Counted from the stretch's first letter, positions 10,096 through 23,973 are shown. The stretch: DNA of 64,000 bases from Hydractinia symbiolongicarpus (GCF_029227915.1 NC_079876.1:7876001-7940000); one strand, 5' to 3'. Numbers and translations are program-made. The notes: generated from the sequence alone by a model not told the origin.

Positions 10096-12114
10096 ATGAG
10101 ACTTGTAGTTGTCAAAAATGTTTTCATTTTTGATGAGACGCTGAATAAAAGAAGTTTAATCGCCGGCAAACGAAAACCTGCGATTTCCCGTAAATCCCGG
10201 ACTCGGCCCGTATAGTAATGAAAGTACCCGGGATGTAAACTCATTTCCCGAACGATTTTTTAAGTTATTATTTCACCACTAAAACCCATGAGACTTGTAG
10301 TTTTCAAAAATGTTTTCATTTTTGATGAGACGCTGAATAAAAGAAGTTTAATCGCCGGCAAACGAAAACCTGCGATTTCTCGTAAATCCCGGACTCGGCC
10401 CGCATAGTCAAAAGTATACAAAGAAAGTACCCAGGGAGTAAACTCATTTCCCGAAAGATTTTTTAAATTATTTTTTCACCACTAAAACGCATGAGACTTG
10501 TAGTTTTCAAAATTGTTTTCATTTTTGATGAGACGCTGAATAAAAGAAGTTTAATCGCCGGCAAACAAAAACCTGCGATTTCCTGTAAATCCCGGACTCG
10601 GCCCATATAGTCAAAAGTATACGAAGAAAGCACCCAGGGAGTAAACTCATTTCCCGAACGATTTTTTAAATTATATTTTCACCACTAAAACGCATGAGAC
10701 TTGTAGTTTTCAAAAATGTTTTCATTTTTGATGAGACGCTGAATGAAAGAAGTTTAATCGCCGGCAAACGAAAACCTGCGATTTCCCGTAAATCCCGGAC
10801 TCTGCCCGTATAGTCAAAAGTATACAAAGAAAGTACCCAGGGTGTAAACTCATTTCCCGAACGATTTTTTAAATTATTATTTCACCACTAAAGCCCATGA
10901 GACTTGTAGTTTTCAAAAATGTTTTCATTTTTGAAGAGACGCTGAATAAAAGAAGTTTAATCGCCGGCAAACGAAAACCCGCCATTTCCCGTAAACCCCG
11001 GACTCAGCCCGCATATTCAAAAGTATACAAAGAAAGTACCCAGGAAGTAAACTCATTTCCCGAACGATTTTTTAAATTAATTTTTTACCACTAAAACGCA
11101 TGAGACTTGTAGTTTTCAAAAATGTTTTCATTTTTGATGAGACGCTGAATGAAAGAAGTTTAATCGCCGGCAAACGAAAACCTGCGATTTCCCGTAAATC
11201 CCGGACTCGGCCCGTATAGTCAAAAGTATACAAAGAAAGTACCCAGGGTGTAAACTCATTTCCCGAAGGATTTTTTAAATTATTATTTCACCACTAAAGC
11301 CCATGAGACTTGTAGTTTTTAAAAATGTTTTCATTTTTGATGAAACACTGAATAAAAGAAGTTTAAACGCCGGCAAACGAAAACCCGCGACTTCCCGTAA
11401 ATCCCGGACTCGGCCCGTATAGTCAAAAGTATACGAAGAAAGCACCCAGGGAGTAAACTCATTTTCCGAACGATTTTTTAAAATATTTTTTCACCACTAA
11501 AACGCATGAGACTTGTAGTTTTCAAAAATGTTTTCATTTTTGATGAGACGCTGAATAAAAGAAGTTTAATCGCCGGCAAACGAAAACCTGCGATTTCCCG
11601 TAAATCCCGGACTCGGCCCGTATAGTCAAAAGTATACGAAGAAAGCACCCAGGGAGTAAACTCATTTCCCGAACGATTTTTTAAATTATTTTTTTACCAC
11701 TAAAACGCATGAGACTTGTAGTTCTCAAAAATGTTTTCATTTTTGATGAGACGCTGAATAAAAGAAGTTTAATCGCTGGCAAACGAAAACCTGCGATTTC
11801 CCGTAAATCCCGGACTCGGCCCGTATAGTCAAAAGTATACAAAGAAAGTACCCAGGGTGTAAACTCATTTCCCGAACGATTTTTTAAATTATTATTTCAC
11901 CACTAAAGCCCAAGAGATTTGTAGTTTTTAAAAATGTTTTCATTTTTGATGAAACACTGAATAAAAGAAGTTTAAACGCCGGCAAACGAAAACCCGCGAC
12001 TTCCCGTAAATCCCGGACTCGGCCCGTATAGTCAAAAGTATACGAAGAAAGCACCCAGGGAGTAAACTCATTTTCCGAACGATTTTTTAAAATATTTTTT
12101 CACCACTAAAACGC
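10096..12114. repeat. 10-mer higher-order repeat (2,019 bp), first variant
   Basis: Monomers start at 10096 (short), 10288 (TTTCTCG, GAAAGATT), 10491 (CAAAATTG), 10694 (GAATGAAAG, ACTCTG), 10897 (GAAGAG), 11100, 11303 (GAAACACT), 11506, 11709 (GTTCTC) and 11912 (AAGAGATTTG). One 192-bp and nine 203-bp units give 2,019 bp. The first seven units match the next 10-mer in order; the last three are different variants, so the two 10-mers are related but not fully homogenised. A close copy of 10491 to about 12230 lies at 19532 to about 21270. Confidence 0.88.
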
Positions 12115-14133
12115 ATGAGACTTGTAGTTTTCAAAAATGTTTTCATTTTTGATGAGACGCTGAATAAAAGAAGTTTAATCGCCGGCAAACGAAAACCTGC
12201 GATTTCCCGTAAATTCCGGACTCGGCCCGTATAGTAATGAAAGTACCCGGGATGTAAGCTCATTTCCCGAACGATTTTTTAAGTTATTATTTCACCACTA
12301 AAACCCATGAGACTTGTAGTTTTCAAAAATGTTTTCATTTTTGATGAGACGCTGAATAAAAGAAGTTTAATCGCCGGCAAACGAAAACCTGCGATTTCTC
12401 GTAAATCCCGGACTCGGCCCGCATAGTCAAAAGTATACAAAGAAAGTACCCAGGGAGTAAACTCATTTCCCGAAAGATTTTTTAAATTATTTTTTCACCA
12501 CTAAAACGCATGAGACTTGTAGTTTTCAAAATTATTTTCATTTTTGATGAGACGCTGAATAAAAGAAGTTTAATCGCCGGCAAACGAAAACCTGCGATTT
12601 CCCGTAAATCCCGGACTCGGCCCGTATAGTCAAAAGTATACGAAGAAAGCACCCAGGGAGTAAACTCATTTCCCGAACGTTTTTTTAAATTATATTTTCA
12701 CCACTAAAACGCATGAGAATTGTAGTTTTCAAAAATATTTTCATTTTTGATGAGACGCTGAATGAAAGAAGTTTAATCGCCGGCAAACGAAAACCTGCGA
12801 TTTCCCGTAAATCCCGGACTCTGCCCGTATAGTCAAAAGTATATAAAGAAAGTACCCAGGGTGTAAACTCATTTCCCGAACGATTTTTTAAATTATTATT
12901 TCACCACTAAAGCCCATGAGACTTGTAGTTTTCAAAAATGTTTTCATTTTTGAAGAGACGCTGAATAAAAGAAATTTAATCGCCGGCAAACGAAAACCCG
13001 CCATTTCCCGTAAACCCCGGACTCAGCCCGCATATTCAAAAGTATACAAAGAAAGTACCCAGGGAGTAAACTCATTTCCCGAACGATTTTTTAAATTAAT
13101 TTTTTACCACTAAAACGCATGAGACTTGTAGTTTTCAAAAATGTTTTCATTTTTGATGAGACGCTGAATAAAAGAAGTTTAATCGCCGGCAAACGAAAAC
13201 CTGCGATTTCCCGTAAATCCCGGACTCGGCCCGTATAGTCAAAAGTATACAAAGAAAGTACCCAGGGTGTAAACTCATTTCCCGAACGATTTTTTAAATT
13301 ATTATTTCACCACTAAAGCCCATGAGACTTGTAGTTTTTAAAAATGTTTTCATTTTTGATGAAACACTGAATAAAAGAAGTTTAAACGCCGGCAAACGAA
13401 AACCCGCGACTTCCCGTAAATCCCGGACTCGGCCCGTATAGTCAAAAGTATACGAAGAAAGCACCCAGGGAGTAAACTCATTTTCCGAACGATTTTTTAA
13501 AATATTTTTTCACCACTAAAACGCATGAGACTTGTAGTTTTCAAAAATGTTTTCATTTTTGATGAGACGCTGAATAAAAGAAGTTTAATCGCCGGCAAAC
13601 GAAAACCTGCGATTTCCCGTAAATCCCAGACTCGGCCCGTATAGTCAAAAGTATACGAAGAAAGCACCCAGGGAGTAAACTCATTTCCCGAACGATTTTT
13701 TAAATTATACTTTCACCACTAAAACGCATGAGACTTGTAGTTTTCAAAAATGTTTTCATTTTTGATGAGACGCTGAATGAAAGAAGTTTAATCGCCGGCA
13801 AACGAAAACCTGCGATTTCCCGTAAATCCCGGACTCTGCCCGTATAGTCAAAAGTATACAAAGAAAGTACCCAGGGTGTAAACTCATTTCCCGAACGATT
13901 TTTTAAATTATTATTTCACCACTAAAGCCCATGAGACTTGTAGTTTTCAAAAATGTTTTCATTTTTGAAGAGACGCTGAATAAAAGAAGTTTAATCGCCG
14001 GCAAACGAAAACCCGCCATTTCCCGTTAACCCCGGACTCAGCCCGCATATTCAAAAGTATACAAAGAAAGTACCCAGGGAGTAAACTCATTTCCCGAACG
14101 ATTTTTTAAATTAATTTTTTACCACTAAAACGC
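12115..14133. repeat. 10-mer higher-order repeat (2,019 bp), second variant
   Basis: Monomers start at 12115 (short), 12307, 12510, 12713 (AATATTTTC, GAATGAAAG), 12916 (GAAGAG, GAAATTTA), 13119, 13322 (GAAACACT), 13525 (CCCAGACTCGG), 13728 (GAATGAAAG) and 13931 (GAAGAG, GTTAACC). This variant is the one amplified at 45342-47360, 47361-49378 and, rearranged, 49379-51397. Confidence 0.9.
13119..13321 (+). repeat. Representative standard monomer (203 bp)
   Basis: Chosen as a typical unit. By hand count it has 42 C and 35 G (38% GC) and 11 CpG dinucleotides, about 1.5 times expectation from base composition. Order of parts: AT-rich head with a 9-bp inverted repeat (offsets 17-38); AATAAAAGAAG; a GCCGGC palindrome near offset 68; a GC-richer core with CCCG at offsets 92, 101 and 112; GTATAC near offset 127; a last CCCG at offset 163; then an AT-rich tail with T6 and TTCACCACTAAA. 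Common tail endings are AAAACGC, AAAGCCC and AAAACCC. The phase, starting at ATGAGAC, is arbitrary. Confidence 0.95.
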
Positions 14134-15530
14134 ATGAGACTTGTAGTTTTCAAAAATGTTTTCATTTTTGATGAGACGCTGAATAAAAGAAGTTTAATCG
14201 CCGGCAAACGAAAACCTGCGATTTCCCGTAAATCCCGGACTCGGCCCGTATAGTCAAAAGTATACAAAGAAAGTACCCAGGGTGTAAACTCATTTCCCGA
14301 ACGATTTTTTAAATTATTATTTCACCACTAAAGCCCATGAGACTTGTAGTTTTTAAAAATGTTTTCATTTTTGATGAAACACTGAATAAAAGAAGTTTAA
14401 ACGCCGGCAAACGAAAACCCGCGACTTCCCGTAAATCCTGGACTCGGCCCGTATAGTCAAAAGTATACGAAGAAAGCACCCAGGGAGTAAACTCATTTTC
14501 CGAACGATTTTTTAAAATATTTTTTCACCACTAAAACGCATGAGACTTGTAGTTTTCAAAAATGTTTTCATTTTTGATGAGACGCTGAATAAAAGAAGTT
14601 TAATCGCCGGCAAACGAAAACCTGCGATTTCCCGTAAATCCCGGACTCGGCCCGTATAGTAATGAAAGTACCCAGGGAGTAAACTCATTTCCCGAACGAT
14701 TTTTTATATTATTTTTTTACCACTAAACGCATGAGACTTGTAGTTTTCAAAAATGTTTTCATATTTGATGGGACGCTGAATAAAAGAAGTTTAATCGCCG
14801 GCAAACGAAAATCCGCGATTTCCCGTAAATCCCGGACTCGGCCCGTATAGTCAAAAGTATACAAAAAAAGTACCCATGGAGTAAACTCATTTCCCGAACG
14901 ATTTTTTAAATTTTTTTTCACCACTAAAACGCATGAGACTTGTAGTTTTCAAAAATGTTTTCATTTTTGATGAGACGCAGAATAAAAGAAGTTTAATCGC
15001 CGGCAAACGAAAACCTGCGATTTCCCGTAAATCCCGGACTCGGCCGGTATAGTCAAAAGTATACAAAGAAAGTACCCAGGGTGTAAACTCATTTCCCGAA
15101 CGATTTTTTAAATTATTATTTCACCACTAAAGCCCATGAGACTTGTAGTTTTTAAAAATGTTTTCATTTTTGATGAAACGCTGAATAAAAGAAGTTTAAA
15201 CGCCGGTAAACGAAAACCCGCGACTTCCCGTTAATCCCGGACTCGGCCCGTATAGTCAAAAGTATACGAAGAAAGCACCCAAGGAGTAAACTCATTTTTT
15301 AAACGATTTTTTAAAATATTTTTTCACCACTAAAACGCATGAGACTTGTAGTTTTCAAAAATGTTTTCATTTTTGATGAGACGCTGAATAAAAGAAGTTT
15401 AATCGCCGGCAAACGAAAACCTGCGATTTCCTGTAAATCCCGGACTCGGCCCGTATAGTAATGAAAGTACCCGGGATGTAAACTCATTTCCCGAACGATT
15501 TTTTAAGTTATTATTTCACCACTAAAACCC
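14134..15530. repeat. Satellite segment shared with 22171-23567
   Basis: Monomers start at 14134, 14337 (GAAACACT, TCCTGG), 14540 (short, 191 bp, CCCAGGGAG), 14731 (GATGGG-type), 14933 (GCAGAAT), 15136 (GAAACGCT) and 15339 (short). The same order recurs 8,037 bp downstream, together with the preceding units from 13119 (matching 21156). At 15531 the two copies diverge. Confidence 0.88.
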
Positions 15531-17525
15531 ATGAGACTTGTAGTTTTCAAAAATGTTTTCATTTTTGATGAGACGCTGAATAAAAGAAGTTTAATCGCCG
15601 GCAAACGAAAACCCGCCATTTCCCGTAAACCCCGGACACGGCCCGCATAGTCAAAAGTATACAAAGAAAGAACCCAGGGAGTAAACTCATTTCCCGCACG
15701 ATTTTTTAAATTATTTTTTCACCACTAAAACGCATGAGACTTGTAGTTTTCAAAAATGTTTTCATTTTTGATGAGACGCTGAATAAAAGAAGTTTAATCG
15801 CCGGCAAACGAAAACCTGCGATTTCCCGTAAATCCCGGACTCGGCCCGTATAGTAATGAAAGTACCCAGGGAGTAAACTCATTTCCCGAACGATTTTTTA
15901 TATTATTTTTTTACCACTAAACGCATGAGACTTGTAGTTTTCAAAAATGTTTTCATATTTGATGGGACGCTGAATGAAAGAAGTTTAATCGCCGGCAAAC
16001 GAAAATCCGCGATTTCCCGTAAATCCCGGACTCGGCCCGTATAGTCAAAAGTATACAAAAAAAGTACCCATGGAGTAAACTCATTTCCCGAACGATTTTT
16101 TAAATTTTTTTTCACCACTAAAACGCATGAGACTTGTAGTTTTCAAAAATGTTTTCATTTTTGATGAGACGCAGAATAAAAGAAGTTTAATCGCCGGCAA
16201 ACGAAAACCTGCGATTTCCCGTAAATCCCGGACTCGGCCGGTATAGTCAAAAGTATACAAAGAAAGTACCCAGGGTGTAAACTCATTTCCCGAACGATTT
16301 TTTAAATTATTATTTCACCACTAAAGCCCATGAGACTTGTAGTTTTTAAAAATGTTTTCATTTTTGATGAAACGCTGAATAAAAGAAGTTTAAACGCCGG
16401 TAAACGAAAACCCGCGACTTCCCGTTAATCCCGGACTCGGCCCGTATAGTCAAAAGTATACGAAGAAAGCACCCAAGGAGTAAACTCATTTTTTAAACGA
16501 TTTTTTAAAATATTTTTTCACCACTAAAACGCATGAGACTTGTAGTTTTCAAAAATGTTTTCATTTTTGATGAGACGCTGAATAAAAGAAGTTTAATCGC
16601 CGGCAAACGAAAACCTGCGATTTCCTGTAAATCCCGGACTCGGCCCGTATAGTAATGAAAGTACCCGGGATGTAAACTCATTTCCCGAACGATTTTTTAA
16701 GTTATTATTTCACCACTAAAACCCATGAGACTTGTAGTTTTCAAAAATGTTTTCATTTTTGATGAGACGCTGAATAAAAGAAGTTTAATCGCCAGCAAAC
16801 GAAAACCTGCGATTTCCCGTAAATCTCGGACTCGGCCCGGATAGTCAAAAGTATACAAAGAAAGTACCCAGGGTGTAAACTCATTTCCCGAACGATTTTT
16901 TAAATTATTATTTCACCACTAAAGCCCATGAGACTTGTAGTTTTTAAAAATGTTTTCATTTTTGATGAAACGCTGAATAAAAGAAGTTTAAACGCCGGTA
17001 AACGAAAACCCGCGACTTCCCGTTAATCCCGGACTCGGCCCGTATAGTCAAAAGTATACGAAGAAAGCACCCAAGGAGTAAACTCATTTTTTAAACGATT
17101 TTTTAAAATATTTTTTCACCACTAAAACGCATGAGACTTGTAGTTTTCAAAAATGTTTTCATTTTTGATGAGACGCTGAATAAAAGAAGTTTAATCGCCG
17201 GCAAACGAAAACCTGCGATTTCCTGTAAATCCCGGACTCGGCCCGTATAGTAATGAAAGTACCCGGGATGTAAACTCATTTCCCGAACGATTTTTTAAGT
17301 TATTATTTCACCACTAAAACCCATGAGACTTGTAGTTTTCAAAAATGTTTTCATTTTTGATGAGACGCTGAATAAAAGAAGTTTAATCGCCAGCAAACGA
17401 AAACCTGCGATTTCCCGCAAATCTCGGACTCGGCCCGGATAGTCAAAAGTATACAAAGAAAGTACCCAGGGTGTAAACTCATTTCCCGAACGATTTTTTA
17501 AATTATTATTTCACCACTAAAGCCC
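15531..17525. repeat. Nested higher-order unit, 1,995 bp, with internal 598-bp duplication
   Basis: Monomers start at 15531 (GACACGG), 15734 (short, 191), 15925 (GATGGG), 16127, 16330, 16533 (short), 16725 (CGCCAGC, CCGGATAG), 16928, 17131 (short) and 17323. The trimer 16330-16927 (GAAACGCT, short, CGCCAGC) is repeated as 16928-17525, each 598 bp, with single-base differences such as TTCCCGCAAAT in the second. Without that trimer the unit equals the 1,397-bp block at 17526-18922. Confidence 0.92.
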
Positions 17526-18922
17526 ATGAGACTTGTAGTTTTTTAAAATGTTTTCATTTTTGATGAGACGCTGAATAAAAGAAGTTTAATCGCCGGCAAA
17601 CGAAAACCCGCCATTTCCCGTAAACCCCGGACACGGCCCGCATAGTCAAAAGTATACAAAGAAAGTACCCAGGGAGTAAACTCATTTCCCGCACGATTTT
17701 TTAAATTATTTTTTCACCACTAAAACGCATGAGACTTGTAGTTTTCAAAAATGTTTTCATTTTTGATGAGACGCTGAATAAAAGAAGTTTAATCGCCGGC
17801 AAACGAAAACCTGCGATTTCCCGTAAATCCCGGACTCGGCCCGTATAGTAATGAAAGTACCCAGGGAGTAAACTCATTTCCCGAACGATTTTTTATATTA
17901 TTTTTTTACCACTAAACGCATGAGACTTGTAGTTTTCAAAAATGTTTTCATATTTGATGGGACGCTGAATAAAAGAAGTTTAATCGCCGGCAAACGAAAA
18001 TCCGCGATTTCCCGTAAATCCCGGACTCGGCCCGTATAGTCAAAAGTATACAAAAAAAGTACCCATGGAGTAAACTCATTTCCCGAACGATTTTTTAAAT
18101 TTTTTTTCACCACTAAAACGCATGAGACTTGTAGTTTTCAAAAATGTTTTCATTTTTGATGAGACGCAGAATAAAAGAAGTTTAATCGCCGGCAAACGAA
18201 AACCTGCGATTTCCCGTAAATCCCGGACTCGGCCGGTATAGTCAAAAGTATACAAAGAAAGTACCCAGGGTGTAAACTCATTTCCCGAACGATTTTTTAA
18301 ATTATTATTTCACCACTAAAGCCCATGAGACTTGTAGTTTTTAAAAATGTTTTCATTTTTGATGAAACGCTGAATAAAAGAAGTTTAAACGCCGGTAAAC
18401 GAAAACCCGCGACTTCCCGTTAATCCCGGACTCGGCCCGTATAGTCAAAAGTATACGAAGAAAGCACCCAAGGAGTAAACTCATTTTTTAAACGATTTTT
18501 TAAAATATTTTTTCACCACTAAAACGCATGAGACTTGTAGTTTTCAAAAATGTTTTCATTTTTGATGAGACGCTGAATAAAAGAAGTTTAATCGCCGGCA
18601 AACGAAAACCTGCGATTTCCTGTAAATCCCGGACTCGGCCCGTATAGTAATGAAAGTACCCGGGATGTAAACTCATTTCCCGAACGATTTTTTAAGTTAT
18701 TATTTCACCACTAAAACCCATGAGACTTGTAGTTTTCAAAAATGTTTTCATTTTTGATGAGACGCTGAATAAAAGAAGTTTAATCGCCAGCAAACGAAAA
18801 CCTGCGATTTCCCGTAAATCTCGGACTCGGCCCGGATAGTCAAAAGTATACAAAGAAAGTACCCAGGGTGTAAACTCATTTCCCGAACGATTTTTTAAAT
18901 TATTATTTCACCACTAAAGCCC
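17526..18922. repeat. 7-mer unit (1,397 bp), next copy of the nested unit
   Basis: Monomers start at 17526 (TTTTTTAAAATG, GACACGG), 17729 (short, 191), 17920 (GATGGG), 18122 (GCAGAAT), 18325 (GAAACGCT), 18528 (short) and 18720 (CGCCAGC). It aligns with 15531-16927 at an offset of 1,995 bp and lacks the extra trimer. Confidence 0.92.
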
Positions 18923-21900
18923 ATGAGACTTGTAGTTTTTTAAAATGTTTTCATTTTTGATGAGACGCTGAATAAAAGAAGTTTAATCGCCGGCAAACGA
19001 AAACCCGCCATTTCCCGTAAACCCCGGACACGGCCCGCATAGTCAAAAGTATACAAAGAAAGTACCCAGGGAGTAAACTCATTTCCCGCACGATTTTTTA
19101 AATTATTTTTTCACCACTAAAACGCATGAGACTTGTAGTTTTCAAAATTGTTTTCATTTTTGATGAGACGCTGAATAAAAGAAGTTTAATCGCCGGCAAA
19201 CGAAAACCTTCGATTTCCCGTAAATCCCGGACTCGGCCCGTATAGTCAAAAGTATACAAAGAAAGTACCCAGAGTGTAAACTCATTTCCCGAACGTTTTT
19301 TTAAATTATTATTTCACCACTAAAGCCCATAAGACTTGTAGTTTTTAAAAATGTTTTCATTTTTGATGAGACGCTGAATAAAAGAAGTTTAAACGCCGGC
19401 AAAAGAAAACCCGCGACTTCCCGTAAATCCCGGACTCGGCCCGTATAGTTAAAAGTATACAAAGAAAGTACCCAGGGAGTAAACTCATTTCCCGAACGAT
19501 TTTTTAAAATATTTTTTCACCACTAAAACGCATGAGACTTGTAGTTTTCAAAATTGTTTTCATTTTTGATGAGACGCTGAATAAAAGAAGTTTAATCGCC
19601 GGCAAACAAAAACCTGCGATTTCCCGTAAATCCCGGACTCGGCCCGTATAGTCAAAAGTATACGAAGAAAGCACCCAGGGAGTAAACTCATTTCCCGAAC
19701 GATTTTTTAAATTATATTTTCACCACTAAAACGCATGAGACTTGTAGTTTTCAAAAATGTTTTCATTTTTGATGAGACGCTGAATGAAAGAAGTTTAATC
19801 GCCGGCAAACGAAAACCTGCGATTTCCCGTAAATCCCGGACTCTGCCCGTATAGTCAAAAGTATACAAAGAAAGTACCCAGGGTGTAAACTCATTTCCCG
19901 AACGATTTTTTAAATTATTATTTCACCACTAAAGCCCATGAGACTTGTAGTTTTCAAAAATGTTTTCATTTTTGAAGAGACGCTGAATAAAAGAAGTTTA
20001 ATCGCCGGCAAACGAAAACCCGCCATTTCCCGTAAACCCCGGACTCAGCCCGCATATTCAAAAGTATACAAAGAAAGTACCCAGGAAGTAAACTCATTTC
20101 CCGAACGATTTTTTAAATTAATTTTTTACCACTAAAACGCATGAGACTTGTAGTTTTCAAAAATGTTTTCATTTTTGATGAGACGCTGAATAAAAGAAGT
20201 TTAATCGCCGGCAAACGAAAACCTGCGATTTCCCGTAAATCCCGGACTCGGCCCGTATAGTCAAAAGTATACAAAGAAAGTACCCAGGGTGTAAACTCAT
20301 TTCCCGAACGATTTTTTAAATTATTATTTCACCACTAAAGCCCATGAGACTTGTAGTTTTTAAAAATGTTTTCATTTTTGATGAAACACTGAATAAAAGA
20401 AGTTTAAACGCCGGCAAACGAAAACCCGCGACTTCCCGTAAATCCCGGACTCGGCCCGTATAGTCAAAAGTATACGAAGAAAGCACCCAGGGAGTAAACT
20501 CATTTTCCGAACGATTTTTTAAAATATTTTTTCACCACTAAAACGCATGAGACTTGTAGTTTTCAAAAATGTTTTCATTTTTGATGAGACGCTGAATAAA
20601 AGAAGTTTAATCGCCGGCAAACGAAAACCTGCGATTTCCCGTAAATCCCGGACTCGGCCCGTATAGTCAAAAGTATACGAAGAAAGCACCCAGGGAGTAA
20701 ACTCATTTCCCGAACGATTTTTTAAATTATTTTTTTACCACTAAAACGCATGAGACTTGTAGTTCTCAAAAATGTTTTTATTTTTGATGAGACGCTGAAT
20801 AAAAGAAGTTTAATCGCCGGCAAACGAAAACCTGCGATTTCCCGTAAATCCCGGACTCAGCCCGTATAGTCAAAAGTATACAAAGAAAGTACCCAGGGTG
20901 TAAACTCATTTCCCGAACGATTTTTTAAATTATTATTTCACCACTAAAGCCCAAGAGACTTGTAGTTTTTAAAAATGTTTTCATTTTTGATGAAACACTG
21001 AATAAAAGAAGTTTAAACGCCGGCAAACGAAAACCCGCGACTTCCCGTAAATCCCGGACTCGGCCCGTATAGTCAAAAGTATACGAAGAAAGCACCCAGG
21101 GAGTAAACTCATTTTCCGAACGATTTTTTAAAATATTTTTTCACCACTAAAACGCATGAGACTTGTAGTTTTCAAAAATGTTTTCATTTTTGATGAGACG
21201 CTGAATAAAAGAAGTTTAATCGCCGGCAAACGAAAACCTGCGATTTCCCGTAAATCCCGGACTCGGCCCGTATAGTCAAAAGTATACAAAGAAAGTACCC
21301 AGGGTGTAAACTCATTTCCCGAACGATTTTTTAAATTATTATTTCACCACTAAAGCCCATGAGACTTGTAGTTTTTAAAAATGTTTTCATTTTTGATGAA
21401 ACACTGAATAAAAGAAGTTTAAACGCCGGCAAACGAAAACCCGCGACTTCCCGTAAATCCCGGACTCGGCCCGTATAGTCAAAAGTATACGAAGAAAGCA
21501 CCCAGGGAGTAAACTCATTTTCCGAACGATTTTTTAAAATATTTTTTCACCACTAAAACGCATGAGACTTGTAGTTTTCAAAAATGTTTTCATTTTTGAT
21601 GAGACGCTGAATAAAAGAAGTTTAATCGCCGGCAAACGAAAACCTGCGATTTCCCGTAAATCCCAGACTCGGCCCGTATAGTCAAAAGTATACGAAGAAA
21701 GCACCCAGGGAGTAAACTCATTTCCCGAACGATTTTTTAAATTATATTTTCACCACTAAAACGCATGAGACTTGTAGTTTTTAAAAATGTTTTCATTTTT
21801 GATGAGACGCTGAATGAAAGAAGTTTAATCGCCGGCAAACGAAAACCTGCGATTTCCCGTAAATCCCGGACTCTGCCCGTATAGTCAAAAGTATACAAAG

Positions 21901-23973
21901 AAAGTACCCAGGGTGTAAACTCATTTCCCGAACGATTTTTTAAATTATTATTTCACCACTAAAGCCCATGAGACTTGTAGTTTTCAAAAATGTTTTCATT
22001 TTTGAAGAGACGCTGAATAAAAGAAGTTTAATCGCCGGCAAACGAAAACCCGCCATTTCCCGTAAACCCCGGACTCAGCCCGCATATTCAAAAGTATACA
22101 AAGAAAGTACCCAGGGAGTAAACTCATTTCCCGAACGATTTTTTAAATTAATTTTTTACCACTAAAACGCATGAGACTTGTAGTTTTCAAAAATGTTTTC
22201 ATTTTTGATGAGACGCTGAATAAAAGAAGTTTAATCGCCGGCAAACGAAAACCTGCGATTTCCCGTAAATCCCGGACTCGGCCCGTATAGTCAAAAGTAT
22301 ACAAAGAAAGTACCCAGGGTGTAAACTCATTTCCCGAACGATTTTTTAAATTATTATTTCACCACTAAAGCCCATGAGACTTGTAGTTTTTAAAAATGTT
22401 TTCATTTTTGATGAAACACTGAATAAAAGAAGTTTAAACGCCGGCAAACGAAAACCCGCGACTTCCCGTAAATCCTGGACTCGGCCCGTATAGTCAAAAG
22501 TATACGAAGAAAGCACCCAGGGAGTAAACTCATTTTCCGAACGATTTTTTAAAATATTTTTTCACCACTAAAACGCATGAGACTTGTAGTTTTCAAAAAT
22601 GTTTTCATTTTTGATGAGACGCTGAATAAAAGAAGTTTAATCGCCGGCAAACGAAAACCTGCGATTTCCCGTAAATCCCGGACTCGGCCCGTATAGTAAT
22701 GAAAGTACCCAGGGAGTAAACTCATTTCCCGAACGATTTTTTATATTATTTTTTTACCACTAAACGCATGAGACTTGTAGTTTTCAAAAATGTTTTCATA
22801 TTTGATGGGACGCTGAATAAAAGAAGTTTAATCGCCGGCAAACGAAAATCCGCGATTTCCCGTAAATCCCGGACTCGGCCCGTATAGTCAAAAGTATACA
22901 AAAAAAGTACCCATGGAGTAAACTCATTTCCCGAACGATTTTTTAAATTTTTTTTCACCACTAAAACGCATGAGACTTGTAGTTTTCAAAAATGTTTTCA
23001 TTTTTGATGAGACGCAGAATAAAAGAAGTTTAATCGCCGGCAAACGAAAACCTGCGATTTCCCGTAAATCCCGGACTCGGCCGGTATAGTCAAAAGTATA
23101 CAAAGAAAGTACCCAGGGTGTAAACTCATTTCCCGAACGATTTTTTAAATTATTATTTCACCACTAAAGCCCATGAGACTTGTAGTTTTTAAAAATGTTT
23201 TCATTTTTGATGAAACGCTGAATAAAAGAAGTTTAAACGCCGGTAAACGAAAACCCGCGACTTCCCGTTAATCCCGGACTCGGCCCGTATAGTCAAAAGT
23301 ATACGAAGAAAGCACCCAAGGAGTAAACTCATTTTTTAAACGATTTTTTAAAATATTTTTTCACCACTAAAACGCATGAGACTTGTAGTTTTCAAAAATG
23401 TTTTCATTTTTGATGAGACGCTGAATAAAAGAAGTTTAATCGCCGGCAAACGAAAACCTGCGATTTCCTGTAAATCCCGGACTCGGCCCGTATAGTAATG
23501 AAAGTACCCGGGATGTAAACTCATTTCCCGAACGATTTTTTAAGTTATTATTTCACCACTAAAACCCATGAGACTTGTAGTTTTCAAAAATGTTTTCATT
23601 TTTGATGAGACGCTGAATAAAAGAAGTTTAATCGCCAGCAAACGAAAACCTGCGATTTCCCGTAAATCTCGGACTCGGCCCGGATAGTCAAAAGTATACA
23701 AAGAAAGTACCCAGGGTGTAAACTCATTTCCCGAACGATTTTTTAAATTATTATTTCACCACTAAAGCCCATGAGACTTGTAGTTTTTTAAAATGTTTTC
23801 ATTTTTGATGAGACGCTGAATAAAAGAAGTTTAATCGCCGGCAAACGAAAACCCGCCATTTCCCGTAAACCCCGGACACGGCCCGCATAGTCAAAAGTAT
23901 ACAAAGAAAGTACCCAGGGAGTAAACTCATTTCCCGCACGATTTTTTAAATTATTTTTTCACCACTAAAACGC
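18923..23973. repeat. Mosaic of modules seen elsewhere in the window
   Basis: Units 18923 (GACACGG), 19126 (CCTTCG) and 19329 (ATAAGAC, GTTAAAAG) complete a stretch 17729-19531 that returns at 22577-24379 (offset 4,848). Units 19532-21155 (eight monomers, 1,624 bp) match 10491-12114 at an offset of 9,041, including the AAGAGACTTG head at 20953. Units 21156, 21359, 21562, 21765, 21968, 22171, 22374, 22577 (short), 22768, 22970, 23173 and 23376 (short) match 13119-15530 at an offset of 8,037. Units 23568 and 23771 match 18720 and 18923. No non-satellite sequence is present. Confidence 0.87.

Noticed and set aside
13210-13285. Four C-triplet runs per monomer, considered as a G-quadruplex or i-motif site
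   Set aside because: Spacers between runs are about 6, 8 and 28 bases, and the fourth run is far away, outside the usual 1-7 base loops.
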